From assembly GCF_900323885.1 (NCBI RefSeq), contig NZ_OOHJ01000018.1, forward strand, positions 2,715,001 through 2,779,000: a stretch of DNA of 64,000 nt, written 5' to 3'. Numbering within the stretch: the stretch's first letter is position 1; each line of letters begins with the position of its first letter. Origin of the DNA: [Actinomadura] parvosata subsp. kistnae (GTDB lineage Bacteria > Actinomycetota > Actinomycetes > Streptosporangiales > Streptosporangiaceae). The notes under the pieces are model-generated. The model saw only the letters and a list, made by a program, of their open reading frames with translations. It ran no database searches and was not told the origin of the DNA. Positions 51,281 through 59,856 of this stretch are shown in pieces. The position numbers and the translations under genes were made by a program.

Positions 51281-52744
51281 TCACTTGTTCAGCACCGCCT
51301 CCAGCACAGCCTTTGCGATCGGCGCGGCGGTGTGGCCGCCGGTGGCCTCCGCCCCGACGTTGGCTGCTCCGGACTCGACGATGACCGCCAGGGCCACCTT
51401 CGGGTTGTCCGCGGGGGCGAAGGAGATGAACCAGGCGTGCGGCGGCGCGCCGTCGGCGGTCTCCGCGGTGCCTGTCTTACCCGCTACTTGGACGCCGGGA
51501 ACCTGCGCGAGGTTCGCGGTGCCGTTGCTGACGACGCTGACCATCATCTCGCGCAGCTTGCCGGCCGTCTCGGAGCTGACCGCCCCGGTCTTCAGCTCCT
51601 CGGGGCTGGCCTCGTCGATCGTGTCGCCCTTGGCGTCGGTGATCTTGTTCACGAGGTACGGCTTCATCACCGTGCCGTCGTTGGCGATGCCCGCCGCGAT
51701 CATGGCCATCTGCAGCGGCGTCATGCGGTTGTCACGCTGCCCGATCGAGGCCATGGCCAGCGCGGCCTTGTCGTAGTCGGAGCCGAAGTCGCTCTGCGCG
51801 ACCTGCATCGGCACCGACACCGGCGTGCCCATGCCGAACTTCTCCGTCTGCTCCTTCATCTTCTCGAAGCCCAGCTCCATGCCCATCGACGCGAAGGGCG
51901 TGTTGCACGACTTCTCCAGCGCGTACACCAGCGTCACCTGGCCGCTGCCGCAGGCCGAGCCGCCGTAGTTGGGCAGGCTGATGTTCGTGTTGGGCAGCGG
52001 CAGCCGCTGCGGCGCCTCGACGGTCGTCTGCGGGCCGCGCGAGGAGTCCTCCTCCAGGTACGCCGCCATCGTCACGACCTTGAACGTCGAGCCGGGCGGG
52101 TAGGTCTGGTTGAGTGCCCGGTTGAGCAGCGGCTGGCTCTTGTCCTTGTCGAGCTCGTTGTAGCGGGCGAAGACGTCGCTCTTGTTGGTGCCCGACAGCT
52201 CGGCCGGGTCGAACGTGGGCAGCGAGACCATCGCGAGGATCCCGCCCGTCTTGGGGTCGAGCGCGATCACGGCGCCCCGCTTGCCGCTGTTGCGCAGCGC
52301 GTCGTAGGCCGCCTTCTGCGCCTTCGGGTTGATCGTCAGGTCGACGTTGGCGCCCTTGGCCGGCTCGCCGGTGAACAGGTCGATGCTGCGGCGCAGCAGC
52401 AGGTCCGCGCTGGAGCCGTTGAGCAGCGCGTTCTCGCTGCGCTCGATCGCGCTCTCGCTCTCGGGCGAGAAGTAGCCGGTGACGTGCGCGTACAGCTTGC
52501 CGTCGGTGTACTTCCTGACGAACTTGAAGTCGCTGTCCTTCGTCTCGACCGACTGCGCGATCACCTTGCCGCCGGCCGTGATGCGCCCGCGCTCGATCGC
52601 GTAGCGGTCGAAGTAGTTGCGGGTGTTGCGCGCGTCGGAACGGAACTCCTCGGCCCGCACGGCCTGGAGGAAGTTCACATTGATCATCAGGAGCGCGAAC
52701 ATGGCCAGACATGCCACGGCCACGCGCTTCAGGGTGCCGTTCAT
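51281..52744 (-). CDS. pbpA: Class B penicillin-binding protein PbpA
   Basis: 487 residues. One N-terminal membrane helix (about 7-26) precedes a dimerisation domain and the transpeptidase domain. Motifs: Ser219-Thr-Phe-Lys222 in YPPGSTFKVVTM, SCN at 279-281 in LEKSCNTPFAS, and KTG in VAGKTGTAETADG. It cross-links peptidoglycan outside the membrane together with RodA. Its ATG overlaps the rodA stop (ATGA), so the two are translationally coupled. Confidence 0.96.
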   Translation of the reverse strand: MNGTLKRVAVACLAMFALLMINVNFLQAVRAEEFRSDARNTRNYFDRYAIERGRITAGGKVIAQSVETKDSDFKFVRKYTDGKLYAHVTGYFSPESESAIERSENALLNGSSADLLLRRSIDLFTGEPAKGANVDLTINPKAQKAAYDALRNSGKRGAVIALDPKTGGILAMVSLPTFDPAELSGTNKSDVFARYNELDKDKSQPLLNRALNQTYPPGSTFKVVTMAAYLEEDSSRGPQTTVEAPQRLPLPNTNISLPNYGGSACGSGQVTLVYALEKSCNTPFASMGMELGFEKMKEQTEKFGMGTPVSVPMQVAQSDFGSDYDKAALAMASIGQRDNRMTPLQMAMIAAGIANDGTVMKPYLVNKITDAKGDTIDEASPEELKTGAVSSETAGKLREMMVSVVSNGTANLAQVPGVQVAGKTGTAETADGAPPHAWFISFAPADNPKVALAVIVESGAANVGAEATGGHTAAPIAKAVLEAVLNK

Positions 52745-54129
52745 CTCTGGAACACCTGCGTCAGTCCTTCGTTCTGGATCGCTTGAGGCGGGGGGCGTCT
52801 CGCGGCATCTGACGTTCGTACCAGCAGCGCGATAAGGATCCAGTTAGCCAGGAGCGCCGAGCCGCCCTGTGACATGAACGGCGTCACGAGGCCGGTCAGC
52901 GGGATGAGGTTCGTCACGCCCCCGACGATGATGAAGACCTGCCAGGCCAGGATGAACGACAGGCCGCCCGCCAGGAGCTTGGAGTAGGGGTCGCGGGCCG
53001 CCAGCGAGGTGCGCAGGCCGCGCTCGACGATCAGCGCGTAGATCATCAGGATGGCCATGAGCCCGGTCAGGCCGAGCTCCTCGCCGGTGGCGTTGAAGAT
53101 GAAGTCGGAGTAGGCCAGCGGGATCAGGTCGGGGTGGCCCTGCCCCAGGCCGGTGCCCAGGATGCCGCCCGCGCCCAGGCCGAACAGGCCCTGCATGATC
53201 TGGTAGCTGCCGCCGTACTGGCGCTCGTAGTACTCGTTGGAGGTCGGGTTGAGCCAGACGTCGAAGCGGTCGCCCACGTGCGAGAAGAGCTGCCCGGCCA
53301 GGAACGCGCCGCCGACGAAGAGCAGGATGCCGATGAGCACCCACGAGGTGCGCTGCGTGGCGACGTAGAGCATCACCACGAACCCGCCGAACAGCAGCAG
53401 CGACGAGCCCAGGTCCTTCTGCAGCACCAGCACGCCGATCGCGACCGCCCACGTGATCAGCACGGGGCCGAGGTCGCGGGCGCGGGGCAGGTCGATGAAC
53501 AGCAGCCGCCGCCCGGCCAGCGCCAGCACGTCGCGCTTGGCGACCAGGTAGCCGGCGAAGAAGATGACCAGCGCGATCTTGGCGAACTCGGCCGGCTGGA
53601 TGGTCGCCGAGCCGAACCCGATCCAGATGCGCGCGCCGTTGATCTCCTTGCCCAGCCCGGGCACCAGCGGCGAGACGAGCAGCACCACGCCGACCAGCCC
53701 GGCCGTGTACGTCAGCCGCTGCAACGTGCGGTGGTCACGCAGGACCAGCAGCGTCACGGCGAAGAGCACGACGCCGATGCCGGTCATGATGATCTGGCTG
53801 GTGGCCGAGGCGCCGGCCATGCCGACCAGGTCCGACTGCTCCAGCCGGTAGATCATCACCAGGCCGAGCCCGTTGACCAGCGTCACCAGCGGCAGGATCA
53901 AGGGGTCGGCCCACGGGGCGAACTTGGCCAGCACCAGGTAGGCGGCCAGCATCAGGCCGCCCAGGCTCAGGCCGTACGTCAGCATGCCCGCGGGGACCTG
54001 GCCGTCCATGGCGAGGCCCACGTTGGCGTAGGCGCCCATGACGATCAGCACCGCGAGCGCGAGCATGATCAGCTGCGCCCCGCGCCGCTTGGCCGGCATG
54101 GGGACGGGGGAGACGGCGACTTCGCTCAT
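52741..54129 (-). CDS. rodA: SEDS-family peptidoglycan polymerase RodA
   Basis: 462 residues with about ten membrane helices. SEDS signatures include GLGKEINGARIWIGFG near 165, FGLGAGGILGTGLGQGHPDL near 317, and IPLTGLVTPFMSQGGSALLA near the end. It polymerises glycan strands from lipid II and hands them to PbpA for cross-linking. It directly abuts pstP upstream and overlaps pbpA downstream in the phosphorylation-linked operon. Confidence 0.96.
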   Translation of the reverse strand: MSEVAVSPVPMPAKRRGAQLIMLALAVLIVMGAYANVGLAMDGQVPAGMLTYGLSLGGLMLAAYLVLAKFAPWADPLILPLVTLVNGLGLVMIYRLEQSDLVGMAGASATSQIIMTGIGVVLFAVTLLVLRDHRTLQRLTYTAGLVGVVLLVSPLVPGLGKEINGARIWIGFGSATIQPAEFAKIALVIFFAGYLVAKRDVLALAGRRLLFIDLPRARDLGPVLITWAVAIGVLVLQKDLGSSLLLFGGFVVMLYVATQRTSWVLIGILLFVGGAFLAGQLFSHVGDRFDVWLNPTSNEYYERQYGGSYQIMQGLFGLGAGGILGTGLGQGHPDLIPLAYSDFIFNATGEELGLTGLMAILMIYALIVERGLRTSLAARDPYSKLLAGGLSFILAWQVFIIVGGVTNLIPLTGLVTPFMSQGGSALLANWILIALLVRTSDAARRPPPQAIQNEGLTQVFQR

Positions 54130-55434
54130 CTACTGCTGTTTCGTCTTGGTGGCGGTCGCGGTCGCGGACGGCGTGGAGGACGCGGTCGGCTCCGCGGAGG
54201 TCTCTTCCTTCGGTTCTTGGTCGACGGTCTTCAAGCTGTTGACTTTCGTTATGCCCTCGGCCTCGGTGGTGACGGGGATGCCGCTCTTGATCAGCGCCTG
54301 GTCGGCCTCGGACAGCTTGGACAACTGCTTGCCCGTCTGCTTCGCGACGTGAAAGAGCGGAAACGGCCCCAGCTCCCTCTGGATCCCTTGGAACACGACC
54401 ACCTCGTCGCCCCTGGCTCCGACGAAGTACTGGTCTTGAGTCCACTGCCAGCCGAAGTAGCCGCCGACGCCGACGGCTACGACGCCCACACCGAACACGG
54501 TGACCAGCACGGGCCACACCCGGCGACGCCTGCCCGCACGGCGGGACGCCTGGGGGGCGTCCTGCTCGTCGAACGCGTCATCGGTGAGGACCGGCTGGGG
54601 TGCGGTCACCGCGTTGGCTCGCCCCGGCGAGGTGTCCTGGGGGCTCCCGTGCAGCCGGGTCATGCCCGCGGCGCCGACCACGGCGGCCTCGGCGGGCACC
54701 TGCTGCCCATCGGTGATCTCCAGCACGTCGGCCAGCACGCACGTGATGTTGTCGGGCCCGCCCCCTCGGTTCGCCAGGTCGATGAGCTGGCGGACGACCT
54801 CTTCAGGGTCGTCGATGTTGGTGAGCGTGGCGTGCAGCGTCTCGGCGCTCACCACGCCCGACAGGCCGTCGGAACACAGTAGGTAGCGATCGCCCACCTG
54901 CGCCTCGCGCAGCGTGAGGTCGGGATCGACCTCGCCGCTGCCGTCGAGCGCGCGCAGCAGGATCGAGCGCTGCGGATGCGTGGCCGCCTCTTCCGGCGTG
55001 ATGCGCCCGTCGTCGACGAGCTGCTGCACCAGCGTGTGGTCATGCGTAATCTGGTAGAGCTCCCCGCGTCTGAGCAGGTAGGCGCGCGAGTCGCCCACGT
55101 GCACCAGTGCGACCTGGGTGCCGTTCCAGAGCATGGCCGTAAGAGTCGTGCCCATGCCTTTGAGGCTGGGATCCCGCCCCACCATCTCGTGCAGCTTGCG
55201 GTTGGCGTCGCGTACCGCTGCCTCGATGGCGTTGAGCAGGTCACCCCCCTGTTGGGCCTCTTCCAGAGAGGCCATGGCGGCGATGGCGACAGAGCTCGCC
55301 ACCTCGCCGTGTGCGTGCCCGCCCATGCCGTCGGCGACGGCGAGCAGGCGGCCGCTAGCGTACGCCGAGTCCTCGTTCCCTTCGCGGAGGAGGCCGACGT
55401 CCGAGCGGGCGGCGTAGCGGAGTGCGATGGTCAT
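54130..55434 (-). CDS. pstP: PP2C-type phosphatase PstP
   Basis: 434 residues. PP2C motifs: LREGNEDSAY, LAVADGMGGHAHGE, VGDSRAYLL, LLCSDGLSG and GGPDNITCVLADV. A membrane helix at about 305-322 anchors it, with an extracellular tail ending in Thr/Ala/Lys-rich repeats. It is the counter-enzyme of PknA and PknB, dephosphorylating them and their substrates. It overlaps fhaB by 4 bases upstream and abuts rodA. Confidence 0.97.
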   Translation of the reverse strand: MTIALRYAARSDVGLLREGNEDSAYASGRLLAVADGMGGHAHGEVASSVAIAAMASLEEAQQGGDLLNAIEAAVRDANRKLHEMVGRDPSLKGMGTTLTAMLWNGTQVALVHVGDSRAYLLRRGELYQITHDHTLVQQLVDDGRITPEEAATHPQRSILLRALDGSGEVDPDLTLREAQVGDRYLLCSDGLSGVVSAETLHATLTNIDDPEEVVRQLIDLANRGGGPDNITCVLADVLEITDGQQVPAEAAVVGAAGMTRLHGSPQDTSPGRANAVTAPQPVLTDDAFDEQDAPQASRRAGRRRRVWPVLVTVFGVGVVAVGVGGYFGWQWTQDQYFVGARGDEVVVFQGIQRELGPFPLFHVAKQTGKQLSKLSEADQALIKSGIPVTTEAEGITKVNSLKTVDQEPKEETSAEPTASSTPSATATATKTKQQ

Positions 55435-55901
55435 TTGCGCAATTCAATGACTGTCTTGCCGACGCGGATCGGAACACCGAGCGGCACCGGGGTCGGGCGG
55501 GTGACTTTCGAGCGGTCGAGATACGTGCCGTTGGTGGACCCAAGATCTTCCACGATCCATTGACCGTCCTGAGGAAAGAGCCGGGCATGCCGGCTGGAAG
55601 CGTAGTCGTCGGTGACTACCAGCGTGGCGTCATTGGCCCGGCCAATGGTGATGGGCGTCTCCGTGAGGTCGATGGTGGTGCCTTGGAGTGGGCCACCGGT
55701 GACGATGAGCTGGCGTGGCTCGCCCTTCTTGCTCTTGGGCTTGGCCACGGGTTTGGCGGGTTTCGCGGCCTTACGTGCGCCCGCCGGAGCCGTGCGTGAG
55801 CCGAACAAGTCAGTCCGGATCACGCCGACTGCGGCAATGACGAAGAACCACAGCACCGCCAGGAAAGCGAGCCGGATCAGCAGCAGCGTGAGCTCGGACA
55901 T
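55431..55901 (-). CDS. fhaB: FHA-domain protein FhaB (FipA)
   Basis: 156 residues. An N-terminal membrane helix (LTLLLIRLAFLAVLWFFVIA) is followed by a Lys/Pro linker and an FHA domain (ITIGRANDATLVV, SSRHARLFP, EDLGSTNGTYLD). It binds phosphothreonines on PknA/PknB substrates. In mycobacteria FipA links FtsZ and FtsQ. The stop overlaps the pstP start (ATGA). Confidence 0.95.
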   Translation of the reverse strand: MSELTLLLIRLAFLAVLWFFVIAAVGVIRTDLFGSRTAPAGARKAAKPAKPVAKPKSKKGEPRQLIVTGGPLQGTTIDLTETPITIGRANDATLVVTDDYASSRHARLFPQDGQWIVEDLGSTNGTYLDRSKVTRPTPVPLGVPIRVGKTVIELRK

Positions 55902-55918
55902 GGACCGTCTGTCTACCC

Positions 55919-56659
55919 CTAATCGCGCCGGAACACCAGAGTCGTGCGCCCCAACGTCACTCGCGTGCCGTTCTGGAGCTCGATCCTGCGCACCGGCTGG
56001 CCATTGACGAAAGTGCCGTTCGTCGATCCGAGATCCACGAGAACCACGGTCTGGCCCTCGACGCGCAGCTCCGCGTGGTGCCGCGAAACTCCGGGATCGA
56101 CGAGACGAAGATCGCAGTCGGTGCCCCTGCCGAGCAAGGTCACCGGAGTGGTGAGCTCGTAGGAGCGGTCGCCCTGCGGATCGTCCTGAGTGGAGACGAG
56201 CAGCCGGGGCCGCCCGTTGAAGGCGTGAGGCCGCGACGGAGGCAGGTCGCTCGCCGGCTGGCGGATCTCGTCCTGCTCGACCGTCGCGCCGCGGATGACG
56301 CCCGACCTGATGCGGAACAAGCCCACAGCCAGGTCACCCGCGGTCTCGAAGCGCACCCGGACCGGTCCCACGAAGGAGTAGCCCTGTTCCTTGGCGTACT
56401 CCCTGGCGAGGTTGGCCAGCTCGTGGCTGATGCTGTCGGCGTAGACCTCAAGCCTCTCGCTGTCGGTCGTGGACAGCTCCACCACGAAGTCGTTGGGCAC
56501 GAGCGTGCGACCTTGCGCGACGATCGCCGCACGCTCATCCATCTCCCGCTGAACCGCGCTGGCGACCTCGACCGGCTGAAGGTCAGATTTGAACGCCCGC
56601 GCAAAGGCTCCCTCAACCAAGCCTTCGAGCCTTCGCTCGAAGCGCTGAAGGACTCCCAC
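55919..56659 (-). CDS. fhaA: FHA-domain protein FhaA (DUF3662)
   Basis: 246 residues, GTG start with GGAGG 6 nt upstream. The N-terminal DUF3662 domain (GVLQRFERRLEGLVEGAFAR) is followed by a flexible linker and a C-terminal FHA domain (TLLGRGTDCDLRLV, SRHHAEL, VDLGSTNGTFVN). FhaA binds phosphorylated MviN and links PknB to lipid II flipping in mycobacteria. It is first in the operon that runs to pknB, and its promoter must lie in 56660-56858. Confidence 0.96.
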   Translation of the reverse strand: MGVLQRFERRLEGLVEGAFARAFKSDLQPVEVASAVQREMDERAAIVAQGRTLVPNDFVVELSTTDSERLEVYADSISHELANLAREYAKEQGYSFVGPVRVRFETAGDLAVGLFRIRSGVIRGATVEQDEIRQPASDLPPSRPHAFNGRPRLLVSTQDDPQGDRSYELTTPVTLLGRGTDCDLRLVDPGVSRHHAELRVEGQTVVLVDLGSTNGTFVNGQPVRRIELQNGTRVTLGRTTLVFRRD

Positions 56660-56858
56660 CGGGTACCTCCCTTCCTCCGTGCATATGATCGCGGCCCCGA
56701 GACGCTATCGGCGCCCGGTCTCCGCTCGTTCCACGTCACGGTCTTCCAGGCGCCCGTCGGCTGTCGCGCCCAGCTCCTCCGCTCCCGTGTCTTATGCGAT
56801 CGTATCCGGGTTCAGTACCAGTGGCTGTTCCGTGCTAATGTTCTTTCCGCACCCACAA

Positions 56859-56941
56859 GGGCGGGTGGCGGAACGGCAGACGCGCACGGTTCAGGTCCGT
56901 GTGTCCGAAAGGACGTGAGGGTTCAAATCCCTCCTCGCCCA
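56859..56941 (+). tRNA. tRNA-Leu (CAG)
   Basis: 83 nt folding as a class II tRNA. The acceptor stem GGGCGGG pairs with CTCGCCC (one G-U), and the anticodon loop TTCAGGT holds CAG. A long variable arm (GTGTCCGAAAGGACGT) precedes GAGGG-TTCAAAT-CCCTC. No CCA is encoded. This tRNA next to fhaA is a standard actinobacterial arrangement. Confidence 0.95.
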
Positions 56942-56985
56942 CTCCGGGTCGCCGATGAAATCGGCAGACCCACACTGACGAAACA

Positions 56986-57011
56986 AGCCCCGGTTCGCAA
57001 GAGCCGGGGCT
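56986..57011 (+). terminator. Terminator of tRNA-Leu
   Basis: AGCCCCGG and CCGGGGCT pair across a loop of about 10 nt, followed by ACTTCTTTGT, a T-rich tail, 45 bp after the tRNA. Confidence 0.8.
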
Positions 57012-57215
57012 ACTTCTTTGTCGCGACCTTGTCAGGGCGGCTGTGCTCCGCATGGAGACCGTAGATGCCCTCACTTGCAGATCACTTTCGGATGACTTGA
57101 GTGATTTAGCTCACATTGTTCGACGGCGCAGCCACCGAGGCCCGGACACCGGCCGACCGCTTGTGCGTCCCAGTGTAAACGGAACGCAGTCGTTCGCCTA
57201 CCGTACGACAATATC

Positions 57216-57247
57216 GCGGTGGGCGGGGGTACGCCCCCGCCCACCGC
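57216..57247. terminator. Terminator downstream of the CNNM/CBS operon
   Basis: A perfect 14-bp stem (GCGGTGGGCGGGGG and complement) with a 4-nt loop lies 6 bp past the stop at 57253, followed on the minus strand by CGATATTGTCG. From 57012 to here I see no gene. Confidence 0.75.
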
Positions 57248-57252
57248 TCGTC

Positions 57253-58263
57253 CTACGCCGCCCGGGTGTCCAGCAGCTCGCCCACCAGGTCGGTGAGGCT
57301 CACCATGCCGATGACCTCCTCCGCCGCGTTCGTCACCAGCGCCAGGTGGGACCTGGCCTCCTGGAGCGCCGTGACGGCCTCGGGCACCTGAGTGGTGCAC
57401 GGGAGCCTCGGCAGCGGCCTGGTGAGATCAGCGGCCTTGCTGTCCGGCTTCAGCAGGGCCTCTCTGACGTGCAGGGCGCCCTCCACGCCGTGCGGGCCCT
57501 CCACCAGGAGCCGCAGGTGGGCGCTGCCCGCTGCGGTCTTCCTGATCTCCGCGGCCGTCGCCGTCGCCCTGACCTTCACGACCCGGTCGAGGGGCACCAT
57601 CAGGCGCTCGATGCCCTCGTCGTCGAGCCGCAGGGCCCGGGTCAGCAGGTCGTGCTCCTCCCGGTCCAGCAGGCCCATCCGGCCCGACTCGCCGACCAGC
57701 ATGGCGAGCTGGCGCGGCGTCCTCGTCGTGGCCAGCTCGTCGCGCGCCTGCACGCCGAAGAGGTGCAGGATCAGGTTCGTCAGCGCGTTCAGCGCCGACA
57801 GCAGCGGGCGCATGACCGTGGTGAACGCCCTGAACGGGAACGTCAGCACGAGCGCCGCCCGCTCGGGGTGCGTCAGCGCCCACGACTTCGGCGCCATCTC
57901 GCCGATCACCATGTGCAGGAACGTCACCAGGGCCAGCGCGATCACCAGCGCGATCGGCAGCCGCATGGCCTCCGGCACGCCGATCACGGCGAAGACCGGC
58001 TCCAGGTAGTGCTCCAGCGCCGGCTCCGTCACCTGGCCGAGGCCCAGCGTGCACAGCGTGATGCCGAGCTGGGCGCCGGCCAGCATCAGCGACAGCTGCC
58101 TGCTGCCGCCCGCCGCCGACCTGGCAGCCACCCTGACGAGCCGGTTGCCGCCCGCCGCCATCTCCTCCAGGCGGTGCCGCCGCGAGGAGACGAAGGCGAA
58201 CTCCGCCGCCACGAAGAGCGCGTTGAAGGCCAGCAGCGCGAGGCTTAGAATGATCATGGTCAT
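57253..58263 (-). CDS. CNNM/CBS-domain membrane protein (hemolysin-type), second copy
   Basis: 336 residues from the ATG at 58263, overlapping the upstream gene's stop by 4 bases. The DUF21/CNNM region has about four helices (MTMIILSLALLAFNALFVAA, VTFLHMVIGEMAPKSWAL), followed by CBS motifs. The C-terminal transport-associated domain seen in full-length members is absent, so the protein is shorter than the first copy. These proteins are linked to magnesium or cobalt efflux; hemolysin names are historical. Confidence 0.85.
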   Translation of the reverse strand: MTMIILSLALLAFNALFVAAEFAFVSSRRHRLEEMAAGGNRLVRVAARSAAGGSRQLSLMLAGAQLGITLCTLGLGQVTEPALEHYLEPVFAVIGVPEAMRLPIALVIALALVTFLHMVIGEMAPKSWALTHPERAALVLTFPFRAFTTVMRPLLSALNALTNLILHLFGVQARDELATTRTPRQLAMLVGESGRMGLLDREEHDLLTRALRLDDEGIERLMVPLDRVVKVRATATAAEIRKTAAGSAHLRLLVEGPHGVEGALHVREALLKPDSKAADLTRPLPRLPCTTQVPEAVTALQEARSHLALVTNAAEEVIGMVSLTDLVGELLDTRAA

Positions 58264-59612
58264 CGGGACGTCGCCTCCGCGTGCCGCAGCGGCGTCAGAC
58301 GCACCCATTCGGGCACCCGCCGGTTGAGCGAGATCACCGTCAGCTCCGCCTGGTGCTCCTCCACGTCCTCCGCGAAGGGATCGGTGTGGGCGTCCTCGAT
58401 CGGTACGGTCACCGTGTCGCCGGGATTGGGCATCCGGCCCAGCCGGGCCAGCACCAGACCGGCGAGGGTGTCGTAGTCGTCGCTCTCCGGCAACGACACC
58501 CCCGTGGCGCGCTCGACCTCGTCGAGCCGCAGGCTGCCCGGCACCTCCCAGATGCCGCCCGGGTGCTCGACGGCGCCCACCGGCTCGGGGTCGTTCTCGT
58601 CCACCAGCTCGCCGACCAGCTCCTCGGCCAGGTCCTCGATCGTGATGACGCCCGCCAGGCCGCCGTACTCGTCGATGACGCAGACGATGTCGTCCTTGGC
58701 CGCCCTCATCCGGTCGAGCACCGCCGGCAGCGGCACCGAGTCGGGCACCAGCAGGGCCGGCCGGGTGATCGCCGCGACGCTGCCCTCCTCAAGCCCGGAG
58801 GCGAGCAGCTCGCGGACGCCCGTGACGCCCACCACGTCGCCGTCCTCGCCCACCACGGGGTAGCGGGAGTGCCCGCAGTCGCGCATGACCGCGAGGAGGT
58901 CGCCGATCGGCTGCGTGGCACGCAGGACCACCACCCGGGGGCGGGGCACCATGATCTCCTCCGCCGTGCGGTCACCGAACTCCAGTGCCCGCTCCAGGAG
59001 GTCGGAGAGCCGGGCGGGCAGCTCGCCCGCCTGGGTCGACTCCGCGATGATGCGGGAGAGCTCCTCGGGGGTCGCGCCGTGTTCCACCTCCTCCACGGGC
59101 TCGATGCCGACGCGCCTGAGCAGCCCGGTGGCGGCGTTGTCGAACAGCTTGACCACCGGGCCCACGATCGCCAGATAGACCAGCGTCGAGCCGGCCAGCG
59201 TCTTGGCCACCTGCTCGGGCCTGGCGATGCCGAGGTTCTTGGGGGCCAGCTCGCCGAAGACCATCTGCACCACGGTCGCCACGAAGACGCCGATCGCCAC
59301 GGAGAAGCCCGTGATCATCGCTTCGGACAGGCCCGCGCCGGCCAGCCACGGCCGCACGATCACGGCGATCGCCGGCTCGGCCAGGAAGCCGACCAGCAGC
59401 GCCGTCACCGTGATGCCGAGCTGCGCGCCGGAGAGCATGAAGGACAGGCGGGAAGTGACTTGGAGCGCCTTGTCGGCGGAGGTGTCGCCGGCGGCGGCCT
59501 GCTCACGCAGCGCGGCCCGGTCGGCGGCGACGAAGGCGAACTCCTGGGCGACGAAATAGCCGGTCGCCGCGGTGAGAAGCAAGAGGGCCAGCAGCCCGAG
59601 ATAGGCGCTCAC
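58260..59612 (-). CDS. CNNM/CBS-domain membrane protein (hemolysin-type), first copy
   Basis: 450 residues, GTG start. The DUF21/CNNM domain has four helices (SAYLGLLALLLLTAATGYFV, VVQMVFGELAPKNLGIARPE), two CBS domains follow (DRTAEEIMVPRPRVVVL, VIDEYGGLAGVITIEDLAEE) and the CorC_HlyC domain (DEVERATGVSLPESDDY) closes the protein. It is coupled to the second copy by ATGA overlap. Metal-ion transport is the likely role. Confidence 0.92.
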   Translation of the reverse strand: MSAYLGLLALLLLTAATGYFVAQEFAFVAADRAALREQAAAGDTSADKALQVTSRLSFMLSGAQLGITVTALLVGFLAEPAIAVIVRPWLAGAGLSEAMITGFSVAIGVFVATVVQMVFGELAPKNLGIARPEQVAKTLAGSTLVYLAIVGPVVKLFDNAATGLLRRVGIEPVEEVEHGATPEELSRIIAESTQAGELPARLSDLLERALEFGDRTAEEIMVPRPRVVVLRATQPIGDLLAVMRDCGHSRYPVVGEDGDVVGVTGVRELLASGLEEGSVAAITRPALLVPDSVPLPAVLDRMRAAKDDIVCVIDEYGGLAGVITIEDLAEELVGELVDENDPEPVGAVEHPGGIWEVPGSLRLDEVERATGVSLPESDDYDTLAGLVLARLGRMPNPGDTVTVPIEDAHTDPFAEDVEEHQAELTVISLNRRVPEWVRLTPLRHAEATSR

Positions 59613-59792
59613 CGCAGTGAGCCCTCAGAGGAACCCGTGCCCGAGCACGGGCGAAGACTCCACGGGTCCGGATCGGACACGATCATCCCTTCGGTAGAGG
59701 TCGTCCATAACCGTAACGACGCAGGTGGCATCTATGTTTCCGCAGTGACTCTCAGCTAGTTCTGAGTACTTTTCCGTGGGAAAACCTTGGCG

Positions 59793-59817
59793 GAACGTCT
59801 TCACTGCTGGGGGGTTG
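59793..59817 (+). promoter_or_regulatory. Candidate SigE/SigH-type promoter of the LCP gene
   Basis: GGAAC at 59793-59797 is followed after 17 nt by GTT at 59815-59817, the spacing used by envelope-stress ECF sigma factors (GGAA...GTT). The expected start would be about 32 nt before the GTG at 59857. The evidence is the two elements only. Confidence 0.35.
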
Positions 59818-59856
59818 GACGTAGCGTCTATGACAAAGCGAAGGGAAGAAGGCGAA

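Noticed and set aside
44400..57000. Replication origin near the pknB cluster
   Set aside because: The pknB locus is often near oriC, but I found no cluster of DnaA boxes and no dnaA, dnaN or gyrB here.
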